Shown one piece after another: positions 1-8,062 of a stretch of 64,000 nucleotides of DNA. This DNA comes from Arthrobacter sp. GMC3 (GTDB lineage Bacteria > Actinomycetota > Actinomycetes > Actinomycetales > Micrococcaceae): the NCBI RefSeq assembly GCF_002929305.1, contig NZ_PJIO01000009.1, forward strand, positions 62,001-126,000. The letters are read 5' to 3'. The notes beneath the pieces are model-generated. The model was given only the letters and a program-made list of their open reading frames with translations, was not told the origin of the DNA and did not search any database. How positions within the stretch are numbered: position 1 is the stretch's first letter; each line of letters begins with the position of its first letter. Position numbers and translations under genes: made by a program.

Positions 1-381
1 CAGCGCCTGCTCGCCGGTATCCGGCTGAGAGACCAGGAGAGCGTCAACATCCACGCCCAGCTTGGCCGCGTAGTCGGGATCAAGGGCATGCTCGGCGTCG
101 ATGAACGCCGCGATTCCGCCAAGCTTCTGCGCGCTGGCAACGGCGTGCAGGGCCAAGGTGGTCTTACCGGATGATTCCGGACCGTAGATCTCCACGACTC
201 GGCCGCGGGGCAACCCGCCAATGCCAAGGGCGACGTCTAGGGCGATGGAGCCGGTGGGAATGACTTCAATGGGCGCGCGGACGTCATCGCCCAATCGCAT
301 CACCGAACCCTTGCCGAACTGCTTGTCGATCTGGGCCAGTGCTGCTGCTAGCGCCTTTTCACGGTCTGCGGGAGCGGCCAT
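1..381 (-). CDS. recA: RecA recombinase, N-terminal 127 residues (runs off the window)
   Basis: Cytoplasmic ATP-dependent recombinase that forms filaments on single-stranded DNA, drives strand exchange and triggers LexA self-cleavage. The reverse strand from the ATG at 379-381 reads [19 protein letters not shown], then the Walker A motif GPESSGKTT at about residues 66-74, and continues to FIDAEHALD. This is the standard RecA amino-terminal half; the rest lies beyond position 1. A good ribosome-binding site (GAGGTGA) precedes the ATG. The leader is about 220 nt long and its promoter carries a LexA-type box (611-639). DUF3046 lies upstream, the usual actinobacterial neighbour. Identity is very secure; only the C-terminus is unseen. 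Confidence 0.98.
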   Translation of the reverse strand, partial: MAAPADREKALAAALAQIDKQFGKGSVMRLGDDVRAPIEVIPTGSIALDVALGIGGLPRGRVVEIYGPESSGKTTLALHAVASAQKLGGIAAFIDAEHALDPDYAAKLGVDVDALLVSQPDTGEQAL

Positions 382-610
382 GATTCACCTCGGTCTTTCA
401 TCTGTGCCGATTTTCGGCTCCATCAGCAACGCGGCTTGCGTTGCAAACGGTTAATGGTCTGTTGCGTTCTGTTGTTGCGACGGATCAGGCGGGGCCTTTC
501 TCCGTTACTTCAAACGCTAGTTCAAGGCTCTGACATTGTCTGTGACGATGCCTGCCTGCGGAGCAAAATGTGGACAACTATTTTTGCTCCATCATGGTTG
601 CCTTACATCA

Positions 611-639
611 ATTCTAGATCGAATCGAATAGATATTCGA
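611..639 (-). promoter_or_regulatory. recA promoter with LexA (SOS) box
   Basis: Positions 624-639 read TCGAAT-AGAT-ATTCGA, an inverted repeat with 6-bp arms and a 4-bp spacer. This is the layout of the Gram-positive/mycobacterial SOS box (TCGAAC-N4-GTTCGA), with one symmetric change in each arm. On the minus strand it overlaps the -35 region of a promoter whose -10 would be TAGAAT (complement of 611-616), so LexA binding there would block transcription toward recA. The layout is seen; the function is inferred. Confidence 0.65.
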
Positions 640-668
640 ACTTCCGTGTGGCGTGTCGGCAAGCTGAC

Positions 669-890
669 TTAGTTCTTCGGGGGAATATCCCGCCCCAGTC
701 GTCTACCAGCGGGAACATCTTGCATCTCGCACACTGCCAGCCAGATCTCTCGGGGCTCGTAGCCGGCACTCAAGGCGTTGGCGGCTGTATTTCCACCCAC
801 TCCTTTAAGGACAAGGTCCCGGGCCAGCACGCGGGAATACCCGGCACTAAATTCATCATCCATCAATCGCCAAAACTCGCTTACTCGCAC
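669..890 (-). CDS. DUF3046 family protein
   Basis: Small (73 aa) cytoplasmic protein of unknown function, recognised from the start MRVSEFWRLMDDEF, a central ARDLVL, and a segment with EIW and AVCEMQDVP, the usual DUF3046 layout. Members normally lie directly upstream of recA in actinobacteria, as here. The start codon is GTG (888-890). A GGGAGG sequence abuts it with no spacing, so either initiation is leaderless or the Shine-Dalgarno reading is coincidental. The recA SOS promoter lies after its stop, so recA can be induced separately. Confidence 0.8.
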   Translation of the reverse strand: MRVSEFWRLMDDEFSAGYSRVLARDLVLKGVGGNTAANALSAGYEPREIWLAVCEMQDVPAGRRLGRDIPPKN

Positions 891-948
891 CCTCCCATTC
901 TCTCACGGCTAACACCTTGAGAGGGTGTGGGCGACCTAGACTGGAGTC

Positions 949-1443
949 ATGAACCAAGCCCCAGTACCTCCCGCCGCCGACGTTCCGGCCGTTTCCGATG
1001 AAACAAAAGTCGCCATTGAAGATCTGGAGCTCCAGCTTGGTTTCCTGTGGCGCCGGGCACGGTCCCTGAATCACGCCTTAACCCGTAGCGTGCACCCTGA
1101 CCTGGAGCCGGCAGCCTACGGGCTCTTGTCGATCTTGATGAATCGTGGCGGGATGCGGTTGACGGAGCTGGCCAAGTTCATTGGTGTCGGCAAGCCCTCG
1201 GTGAGCCGTCAAATCACCTTCTTGGAAGGCCTGGGCATGGTCAGTAAAGTCTCCGATCCCACGGACGGCCGCGCTCAGTTGATCGAGCTGACACCGACAG
1301 GGATGGACAAAATGCGCGCCGTCCACACCAGCCGCCAGGAAGCATTCCACAGCTTGCTCTCCCACTGGGACACGGCGGAGCTCACCACGCTGGCAACTCT
1401 GATCGCCAAACTCAACGGCGACAGTCAAGAGGGCCCGAACTGA
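949..1443 (+). CDS. MarR-family transcriptional regulator
   Basis: A 164-aa winged-helix regulator. After an acidic, Pro/Ala-rich lead of about 30 residues, the family core follows: a dimerisation helix, then a helix-turn-helix around LTELAKFIGVGKPSVSRQI (residues about 80-98), a wing with the basic DPTDGRAQLIELT and a C-terminal helix. It is divergent from DUF3046/recA and convergent with clgR. A -10-like TAGACT at about 935 lies close to the ATG, which would suggest a leaderless or very short leader. The ligand and target genes cannot be told; no adjacent efflux or enzyme gene is co-transcribed. Confidence 0.85.
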   Translation: MNQAPVPPAADVPAVSDETKVAIEDLELQLGFLWRRARSLNHALTRSVHPDLEPAAYGLLSILMNRGGMRLTELAKFIGVGKPSVSRQITFLEGLGMVSKVSDPTDGRAQLIELTPTGMDKMRAVHTSRQEAFHSLLSHWDTAELTTLATLIAKLNGDSQEGPN

Positions 1444-1473
1444 CCGCCAGCATCGAAGGCCAGGGGGTGGGAA

Positions 1474-1518
1474 CACAAAAGTGGATCCGCACCGCTTCGA
1501 ATGGGATCCACTTTTGTG
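1474..1518. terminator. Bidirectional terminator hairpin between marR and clgR
   Basis: Perfect 15-bp inverted repeat: CACAAAAGTGGATCC at 1474-1488 and its complement at 1504-1518, with a 15-nt loop. It sits between two convergent genes and gives an A-rich 5' side and T-rich 3' side on both strands, as expected for a shared intrinsic terminator. Confidence 0.75.
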
Positions 1519-1601
1519 CTCGGCTCGCTTCAGGTCGCCGAAAAAATCGTTAGGGCCCGACCCTAGTGATTGCTAGCATCGGGCGGCATTGGAAGCAGGG
1601 C

Positions 1602-1949
1602 TTAGAAAGCGTTGGACATTAGGCCCTTGCGCAATTCATCGGAGAGTTCCTCGTTGAGGTCGCGACCATAGCGCGCCGCAAACTCCTGGGGAACAGTGTC
1701 CGGGACAGCCACGCCCTCGGCAATGGCCAAACGGTCGCTGACTTCACGAAGCATTATTGACAAAGGAACATCAAGCGCTGAACAAATGGAGGACAGCAAC
1801 TCCGAAGAGGCTTCCTTCTGTCCACGCTCTACTTCGCTCAAGTAGCCCAGTGAGACGCGTGCATTGTGTGAGACTTCGCGGAGTGTGCGGCCTTGGCGCT
1901 GACGCACATCTCGAAGAACGTCGCCAATCTCGTGGCGTAATACCACCAT
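1602..1949 (-). CDS. clgR: ClgR-type XRE regulator of Clp protease and stress genes
   Basis: A 115-aa helix-turn-helix (XRE/Cro-CI) protein. In actinobacteria ClgR activates clpP/clpC and other proteostasis genes and is itself a Clp substrate. The sequence [19 protein letters not shown], then [19 protein letters not shown] and a [12 protein letters not shown] tail match ClgR closely. It ends in hydrophobic residues (MSNAF), in keeping with degron-like C-termini in this family (inference). The reading frame extends 31 codons further upstream, but the ATG at 1947-1949 has an AGGAG six bases before it and starts exactly where the family does. It lies downstream of cinA and pgsA, the conserved order. 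Confidence 0.9.
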   Translation of the reverse strand: MVVLRHEIGDVLRDVRQRQGRTLREVSHNARVSLGYLSEVERGQKEASSELLSSICSALDVPLSIMLREVSDRLAIAEGVAVPDTVPQEFAARYGRDLNEELSDELRKGLMSNAF

Positions 1950-2076
1950 CTTGCGCTCCTTCGGCTGATGTTTCGCCTCATCTGCCAAACCCACATCCCG
2001 CCAGCGCACTACGCCGTTTACGGATACGGGTTGTTTCACCATCGGAATCGTCTTGCTCCTCGTTACGTCGGTACAT

Positions 2077-2099
2077 CCTTTTCGGCTGATCCGAAAAGG
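2077..2099. terminator. Short hairpin between cinA and clgR
   Basis: CCTTTTCGG (2077-2085) and CCGAAAAGG (2091-2099) form a perfect 9-bp stem with a 5-nt loop in the 220-bp gap between cinA and clgR. It may terminate cinA transcription. An operator upstream of clgR is also possible. No other structure was recognised in this gap. Confidence 0.45.
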
Positions 2100-2169
2100 C
2101 TACGCCCACTTGGTGTTCTTATCCTAAGCCGATCACCAAGCATTGGGCTCACTATGACTAACTATCGGG

Positions 2170-2667
2170 TCACAATTTTTGTTCCCGGGCCGCATTGACA
2201 ACTTGCTTAAGCAGCGCAAGTGCCTCATCCGTTGCCTGCTGGCGGATCATGGCCCGGTCGCCGCCAAAGTGATATTCGTAGGCCTGGACGGCCCCGTCAA
2301 AGGCTACACCGAGGTACACGTGCCCGACGTCTTTTCCTTGGTGCGGCAGCGGCCCGGCCACTCCAGTGGTGGAAATGCCCACCCGGGACCCCGTGATCCG
2401 GCAGGCACCCAGGGCCATGGCACAGGCTACCTGCGCGTCAACGGCGCCGTGTTCTTCCAGCAACTCAACCGGAACGCCGAGCGCCTGGATCTTGACGGAA
2501 TTTTGGTAGGCGATCACGCCTCCGTTGAACATCCCCGATGCCCCGGGAATCTCAACGATGGACGCTGCCAGCTGGCCGCCGGTCAGCGACTCCGCGGTGG
2601 ACACAGTCAACCCCGCTTTAGTGGCATCGGCCACCAGTTCTTCCAAGTCCATTCCAGGAACGCCCAT
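2170..2667 (-). CDS. cinA: CinA-family nicotinamide-nucleotide amidohydrolase domain protein
   Basis: Single-domain CinA C-terminal (PncC-like) protein. Known members deamidate NMN to nicotinic acid mononucleotide in pyridine-nucleotide salvage. Hallmarks are LTVSTAESLTGGQLAASI, PGASGMFNGGVIAYQN and GISTTGVAGP near the middle. The amino-terminal molybdopterin-like domain of full-length CinA is absent, which is common in actinobacteria. The open frame runs back into pgsA, so the start is probably the ATG at 2665-2667 (8 nt after the pgsA stop) or the ATG at 2650-2652; neither has a strong ribosome-binding site. It is co-transcribed with pgsA. Confidence 0.85.
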   Translation of the reverse strand: MGVPGMDLEELVADATKAGLTVSTAESLTGGQLAASIVEIPGASGMFNGGVIAYQNSVKIQALGVPVELLEEHGAVDAQVACAMALGACRITGSRVGISTTGVAGPLPHQGKDVGHVYLGVAFDGAVQAYEYHFGGDRAMIRQQATDEALALLKQVVNAAREQKL

Positions 2668-2674
2668 GTGGTGG

Positions 2675-3286
2675 CTAAACCGTTCGGTTCCGACGCCCGG
2701 CGCTGCGCAGTTGCAGGGCCTTGATGACGTAGTCGACGCCGGTGACAACAGTGACCGCCAGGGCTATCAGCATGATGATCAACGCCACCACCGATAGCCA
2801 CGGCAGGGCGGGAGTCACCGGGAGCAGGTAGACAAAGATGGCGAGCGTTTGCAGGACGGTCTTGAGCTTTCCACCCTTGGAGGCGGCCATGACACCGTAG
2901 CGGATCACGACGAAACGCAGCAAGGTGATGCCAATTTCGCGGACCAGCATCACAATAGTGACCCACCACCACAACTCCCCGACCGCCGAGAGCATGATCA
3001 GGGCCGAGCCGATCAGCAACTTATCGGCGATCGGGTCCGCGATCTTGCCGAAGCTGGTGATGAGCCCGCGCGCCCTGGCAATGTCGCCGTCGAGCTTGTC
3101 CGTGTAAATGGCCACCACAAAGACGACGACCGCCGCCCAACGCCACCAGCTGTACGCCCCGCCGTCGAGCAGGAAGAACCAGATAAAGAAGGGCACCAGC
3201 ACGATCCGCAGCATGGTCAGGGCATTGGGCAGGTTCCAATTGGACGGGCTGGGAGCGGTGGGACTTGGCGCCACGGAATCATTCAC
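2675..3286 (-). CDS. pgsA: CDP-diacylglycerol-glycerol-3-phosphate 3-phosphatidyltransferase
   Basis: Integral membrane enzyme (203 aa) making phosphatidylglycerol phosphate from CDP-diacylglycerol and glycerol 3-phosphate, the first committed step to phosphatidylglycerol. The CDP-alcohol phosphotransferase signature DG-x2-AR-x8-G-x3-D-x3-D is complete in DGDIARARGLITSF then GKIADPIAD (residues about 64-86), and several hydrophobic segments flank it. It sits between ftsK and cinA, the standard order. The related activity phosphatidylinositol-phosphate synthase is less likely because of the clgR-cinA-pgsA context. Confidence 0.9.
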   Translation of the reverse strand: MNDSVAPSPTAPSPSNWNLPNALTMLRIVLVPFFIWFFLLDGGAYSWWRWAAVVVFVVAIYTDKLDGDIARARGLITSFGKIADPIADKLLIGSALIMLSAVGELWWWVTIVMLVREIGITLLRFVVIRYGVMAASKGGKLKTVLQTLAIFVYLLPVTPALPWLSVVALIIMLIALAVTVVTGVDYVIKALQLRSAGRRNRTV

Positions 3287-3332
3287 AGTGCAAGGCTATC
3301 TGCAATTGTTGCCGCGAGGGTGCCGGCGGTGG

Positions 3333-6233
3333 TTAGCGTCCGGTCAGTGACCATGCGTCCTCACCGCCGTCCTCATCATCGTTGGGGGTGTCGGCTCCGT
3401 CGTAGTAGTTCACGGCCTCGGTCCTGTTGGCCAGGTCCTCCGCCACCAAATCGCCGCCCCAGCCGTGGTTGGCGTTGGCGTTTTCGGCCAGGGCCGCGGC
3501 AATGGTGCTCTCCGTGGAACTTTCGACGGCGTCCCCGCCGGCCTCCACGGGGCCGTCACCGCGAATCGCGGCCAGTGTTGCTGCGAGGTCGTCGGGCTTG
3601 ACCAGCACGTCCCGGGCCTTGGAACCTTCCGAGGGTCCCACGACGCCGCGAGACTCGAGCAGGTCCATGAGCCGGCCGGCCTTGGCGAAGCCAACGCGGA
3701 GCTTGCGCTGGAGCATGGAGGTGGAACCGAACTGCGTGGTGACCACCAGTTCGGTGGCCTGTAGCAGGACGTCGAGGTCGTCGCCGATGTCGTCCTCGAT
3801 GACCTTCTTGGGGGCCTCAGCCGCGACGTCTGTTCGGTAGGTGGCCTTGAGCTGGCCCTTGACGTGGTCAACGACCCGTTTGATCTCGGCCTCCGTCACC
3901 CAGGCGCCCTGGACGCGGATGGGTTTGGACTTGCCCATGGGCAGGAATAGTGCGTCACCTTGGCCCAGGAGCTTTTCGGCACCGGGCTGGTCGAGCACCA
4001 CGCGGGAGTCCGTGACGGAGGAGGTGGCGAACGCCATGCGGGAGGGCACGTTGGCCTTGATCAATCCAGTCACCACGTCCACGGAGGGCCGCTGGGTGGC
4101 AAGGACAAGGTGGATACCTGCGGCGCGGGCCAACTGGGTAATGCGGACAATGGAATCTTCCACATCACGCGGGGCCACCATCATCAGGTCGGCGAGCTCA
4201 TCGACGATCACCAACAAGTACGGGTAGGCCCGAACCACGCGCTTGGAGCCCTCGGGCGGGTGCACCTTGCCGGCCTTGACTGCCTTGTTGAACTCGTCAA
4301 TATGCTTGAAACCGTAGTTGGCGAGGTCGTCGTAGCGCTGGTCCATTTCCCGCACCACCCACTGCAACGCCTCGGCGGCCTTCTTGGGGTTGGTAATGAT
4401 GGGCGTGATCAGGTGCGGGACACCCTCATACGCGGTCAATTCAACGCGTTTGGGGTCAACCATGACCATGCGCACTTCATCGGGGGTGGAGCGCATCAGG
4501 ATCGAGACGATCATGGAGTTCACGAAGGACGACTTACCGGCACCGGTGGCACCTGCCACCAGAAGGTGGGGCATCTTAGCCAGGTTGGCGACAACGAAGC
4601 CACCCTCCACGTCCTTGCCCACACCCATGACCATGGGGTGGTCGGTGCGTCGGGCGTTGGCCGAGCGCAGCACGTCGCCCAGGACCACGATTTCCTTGTC
4701 CGCGTTGGGGATCTCAATACCGATGGCGCTCTTGCCGGGAATGGGGCTCAGGATACGCACATCCGAGGACGCGACGGCGTAGGAGATGTTTTTGCTCAGC
4801 GCCGTCACCCGCTCCACCTTGGTGCCGGGGGCCAGCTCGATCTCGTACCGGGTCACGGTGGGTCCGCGGCTAAAGCCCGTCACGGCGGCGTCAACATTGA
4901 ACTGCTGCAGGGTGTCTGTCAGGGCAGCCACAATGGCATCGTTGGCCTCGGTAGCTTCCTTCCCTGGGGGGCCAGCCGGCAGGAAGTCCGATTCGGGCAG
5001 TGTGTAGGTGACATCGCCGGAGAGCTGGAGCTGTTCGGACCGGGCGGGGATCGGTGCCGGCGGGCCCACAGGCGGGGCGGGGATGTACGCGGTGGCGGTG
5101 TCGTCACTACCGGTTGCCAGGGAACGCGCGCCGACCACACCGATGGCTTCGGTCACGGGGCTGTTGTCCGGGACGTCGTACAGTTCGCTCGTGGTGGGCA
5201 GTCCCTGACGTGCCTTGATCGCATCCGCGGCCAGTTCGTCGCGCGTGGGTCGCCGGACCCCCGGCGGCAGGGACGGGGCGGCCGACGACGCGGGCCCGCC
5301 CTCGTCGTCGAACATGTCAACAAGGGCCGTCTCGAACGCCGGATCGCCTTCGTAGCCAGGCTCAAGGGCCTCCTCGGCCTCCTTCTTGCGGCCCAGCCGC
5401 CCGCGGGGCTTCTTAGGCGCTGCGGCAGCCTTCTCGGCGGCCTTCTCAAGATCGTAAAGGTAGCTCTGGTCATGCCCGTTGGCGTCCAGTTCGCGCTGTT
5501 CGGGGCTCTCCCCCACTAGCTGGTCATACAGGCTACGCACTCGCGCAGGGATACGCCGCAGCGGGGTGGCGGTCAGGATAAGGATGCTGAAAAAGGCCAG
5601 CACGCTGTAGAGGACGACGGCGAGGACCGGGCTGGCCGCTGCCACCAGACCTCCGGCGATCATGCCGACCATGCCCCCGGCCCGGCTGACGCCGGCAAAT
5701 CCGTCGGAGGCGTCGGGCATTCCCCCGGCCACATGGGCTAGGGAGCAGCCGGCCAGGATCATCAGGGCGAAGCCGATGGCCACCCGGTTGTTGCTGCGAA
5801 CATTGGTGGGCTGGCGGAAAACCAGGATGGAAAAGATCAGCAGCATGGGTGGCAGCATGGCGGAAAACCAGCCAAAGGTGCCTTCGAAGACGCCGTGCAC
5901 GCCTGTGGCCAGCCAACCGTTCAGACCCCACCATTCAAAGGTGGCAATGACGGTGGCGAGCAGAATGAAGAAGAGGCCGCTACCGTCGCGACGGTCCTCG
6001 GCGGGGAGGTCGCTGACGTCCGTGCCCATGCGGCGCACGGCCCCGCCCACCAGGTGTCCCAGGCCTTGCCAGGCCCCGGCCAGCATGCGCACCGGCCAGA
6101 TCAGGTGAGCATCCGGTGCCGGTGCTGGTTGTTTGCTGCGGGGGCTCGTCGTTGTGGCGGACTTCGCAGGGCGCGCCGAAGCGCCGCCTTGCTTGCCGGC
6201 GGACGCGCGAGCGGGGGAAGAACGAGTCGCCAT
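3333..6233 (-). CDS. ftsK: FtsK/SpoIIIE DNA translocase
   Basis: Septum-located ATP-driven DNA pump that clears chromosome arms during division. The 966-aa protein has a basic Ala/Pro/Ser-rich N-terminus, four membrane helices (about residues 75-225), a charged linker, then the motor: an alpha domain, Walker A GATGAGKSS at about 556-564, Walker B LVIVDELADLMM at about 675, and the typical TQRPSVDVVTGLIKANVPSR region. A C-terminal winged-helix gamma domain (about residues 785-860, LLQATELVVTTQFGSTSMLQ) would read KOPS-like sequences. The length is normal. A 27-bp hairpin separates it from rnj upstream, suggesting its own transcription unit. Confidence 0.97.
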   Translation of the reverse strand: MATRSSPARASAGKQGGASARPAKSATTTSPRSKQPAPAPDAHLIWPVRMLAGAWQGLGHLVGGAVRRMGTDVSDLPAEDRRDGSGLFFILLATVIATFEWWGLNGWLATGVHGVFEGTFGWFSAMLPPMLLIFSILVFRQPTNVRSNNRVAIGFALMILAGCSLAHVAGGMPDASDGFAGVSRAGGMVGMIAGGLVAAASPVLAVVLYSVLAFFSILILTATPLRRIPARVRSLYDQLVGESPEQRELDANGHDQSYLYDLEKAAEKAAAAPKKPRGRLGRKKEAEEALEPGYEGDPAFETALVDMFDDEGGPASSAAPSLPPGVRRPTRDELAADAIKARQGLPTTSELYDVPDNSPVTEAIGVVGARSLATGSDDTATAYIPAPPVGPPAPIPARSEQLQLSGDVTYTLPESDFLPAGPPGKEATEANDAIVAALTDTLQQFNVDAAVTGFSRGPTVTRYEIELAPGTKVERVTALSKNISYAVASSDVRILSPIPGKSAIGIEIPNADKEIVVLGDVLRSANARRTDHPMVMGVGKDVEGGFVVANLAKMPHLLVAGATGAGKSSFVNSMIVSILMRSTPDEVRMVMVDPKRVELTAYEGVPHLITPIITNPKKAAEALQWVVREMDQRYDDLANYGFKHIDEFNKAVKAGKVHPPEGSKRVVRAYPYLLVIVDELADLMMVAPRDVEDSIVRITQLARAAGIHLVLATQRPSVDVVTGLIKANVPSRMAFATSSVTDSRVVLDQPGAEKLLGQGDALFLPMGKSKPIRVQGAWVTEAEIKRVVDHVKGQLKATYRTDVAAEAPKKVIEDDIGDDLDVLLQATELVVTTQFGSTSMLQRKLRVGFAKAGRLMDLLESRGVVGPSEGSKARDVLVKPDDLAATLAAIRGDGPVEAGGDAVESSTESTIAAALAENANANHGWGGDLVAEDLANRTEAVNYYDGADTPNDDEDGGEDAWSLTGR

Positions 6234-6300
6234 ACGCCTAACGGTACCCGCTGTGGGCCCATTTTTAGCGGATTTGCTCCCGCGTGGGCCGGTTGCAAAT

Positions 6301-6357
6301 CGAACGGGGAGTAGTTGTTGATGTTGCGCGGCAACATCAACAACTACTCCCCGTTCG
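6301..6357. terminator. Very long perfect hairpin between rnj and ftsK
   Basis: Arms 6301-6327 and 6331-6357 are perfect complements for 27 bp around a 3-nt loop (GCG). The structure starts 12 bp after the rnj stop (minus strand), so it can act as the rnj terminator and isolate ftsK. The stem is much longer than an ordinary intrinsic terminator and has no clear T-tract, so RNase III-type processing is also possible. Confidence 0.7.
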
Positions 6358-6368
6358 ACGGATGACGG

Positions 6369-8060
6369 CTACGCTTCCAGGACCACCGGGATGATCATGG
6401 GGCGCCGGCGAAGCTTCCGGTTGACCCAGTTGCCGATGACCCGGCGCACCACCTGCTGGAGCTGGTGCGTGGTGTGTTCGGGGCTGTTGATCACCGCTTC
6501 CTCCAGGGCCGCGGCAATCTTCGGCTTGATCTCATCAAACACCGAATCGTCCTCGGCCACACCGCGGGCGTGGATGTCCGGGCCGGTGACAATCTTGCCG
6601 GTGGAACGGTTCACCACGGTGATGATGGAGATGAAGCCCTCATCGCCGAGCGTCCGGCGGTCCTTGAGGTCCTGGTCGGTGATCTCCCCGACGCTTTGGC
6701 CATCCACGTACACAAAACCACATTCAACCTGGCCCACAATGCGGGCCGTACCGTCCACGAGGTCAATGACGGAGCCGTCCTCGGTGAGCAGGATGTTCTC
6801 CACCGGAACCCCGGATGACTGCGCGATCTTCGCGTTGGCAATCAGGTGCCTGGTCTCCCCATGCACCGGCATCACGTTCTTGGGGGTAAGGATGTTGTAG
6901 CAGTACAGGAGCTCGCCCGCGGCCGCATGGCCGGAGACGTGCACCTTGGCGGTTCCCTTATGGATGACGTCGGCGCCCAGTTTGAGCAGCCCGTTGATGA
7001 TCCGGTACACGGCGTTTTCATTGCCCGGGATCAGCGAGGAAGCCAGGATGACGGTGTCGCCTTGGCCGACTGCGATCTTGTGGTCCCCGTTGGCCATTCG
7101 GGACAGCGCGGCCATGGGCTCACCCTGTGACCCGGTGGACATCAGCACCACTTGGCCATCGGGCAAGTTGTCAACGTTTTTCATGTCGACCAGCACGTCT
7201 GCCGGGACATTCAGGTACCCCAGTTTTTCGGCGATGCCCATATTGCGGACCATGGATCGGCCCACGAACGCGACCTTGCGGTGGTGCATCACTGCGGCGT
7301 TAAGTACCTGCTGGACGCGGTGAACGTGGGAGGAGAAACTGGCCACGATGATGCGCTTCTCGGCCTTGCCAAACAATGCCTCCAGGGTGGGCCCAATCTC
7401 GGCTTCGCTGGTGGTGAAGCCCGGGACGTCAGCGTTGGTGGAGTCCACCAGGAACAGGTCAACCCCTTCCTCGCCCAAGCGGGCAAAGTGGCGCAGATCC
7501 GTGGTTCGGCCATCCAACGGCAGCTGGTCCATCTTGAAGTCGCCTGTGTGCAGCACGGTTCCGCCGGCGGTGCGGATGAACACGGCCAAGGCGTCCGGGA
7601 TGGAGTGGTTGACGGCAATGAATTCGCACTGGAACGGGCCCAGCTGCTCAACCTGCCCCTCCTTGACTGTCAGCGTCCATGGCTTGATACGGTGCTCCAT
7701 CAGCTTGGCCTCGATGAAGGCGAGCGTCAGTTGGGAGCCGATCAGCGGGATATCGTTGCGCAGGCGCAGCAGGTAGGGGACGGCGCCGATGTGGTCCTCG
7801 TGGCCGTGGGTAAGCACCACGCCCACCACGTCCTCAAGCCGGTCCTCAATGTAGGAGAAATCAGGCAAAATGACGTCGACGCCGGGCTGGTCCTCCTCCG
7901 GGAAAAGCACCCCGCAGTCGACGATGAGCAGCTTGCCGTTCATTTCAAAGACGGTCATGTTCCGGCCGATTTCGCCGATGCCGCCCAGGGGCACAATCCG
8001 CAAAGTGCCCGGCTCCAGGGTTGGCGGGGTGCGCAGTCCTGGCTCAATCGCAGCTGTCAT
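6369..8060 (-). CDS. rnj: Ribonuclease J
   Basis: Metallo-beta-lactamase/beta-CASP ribonuclease with 5'-3' exonuclease and endonuclease activity, central to mRNA decay and rRNA maturation in actinobacteria. In this 563-aa protein HGHEDH (residues 85-90) supplies the zinc ligands, followed by NHSIPD, HTGDFK and a beta-CASP part containing VSGHAAAGEL. The C-terminal part (DDSVFDEIKPKI onward) is the dimerisation domain. The ATG lies 2 nt after the dapA stop, so the two are almost certainly co-transcribed, as in relatives. Confidence 0.96.
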   Translation of the reverse strand: MTAAIEPGLRTPPTLEPGTLRIVPLGGIGEIGRNMTVFEMNGKLLIVDCGVLFPEEDQPGVDVILPDFSYIEDRLEDVVGVVLTHGHEDHIGAVPYLLRLRNDIPLIGSQLTLAFIEAKLMEHRIKPWTLTVKEGQVEQLGPFQCEFIAVNHSIPDALAVFIRTAGGTVLHTGDFKMDQLPLDGRTTDLRHFARLGEEGVDLFLVDSTNADVPGFTTSEAEIGPTLEALFGKAEKRIIVASFSSHVHRVQQVLNAAVMHHRKVAFVGRSMVRNMGIAEKLGYLNVPADVLVDMKNVDNLPDGQVVLMSTGSQGEPMAALSRMANGDHKIAVGQGDTVILASSLIPGNENAVYRIINGLLKLGADVIHKGTAKVHVSGHAAAGELLYCYNILTPKNVMPVHGETRHLIANAKIAQSSGVPVENILLTEDGSVIDLVDGTARIVGQVECGFVYVDGQSVGEITDQDLKDRRTLGDEGFISIITVVNRSTGKIVTGPDIHARGVAEDDSVFDEIKPKIAAALEEAVINSPEHTTHQLQQVVRRVIGNWVNRKLRRRPMIIPVVLEA

Positions 8061-8062
8061 CG

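Noticed and set aside
3960-5519. 519-codon open frame on the plus strand opposite ftsK
   Set aside because: It lies wholly inside ftsK on the opposite strand, has a Gly/His/Asp-rich shadow composition and no family resemblance; high GC leaves antisense frames open.
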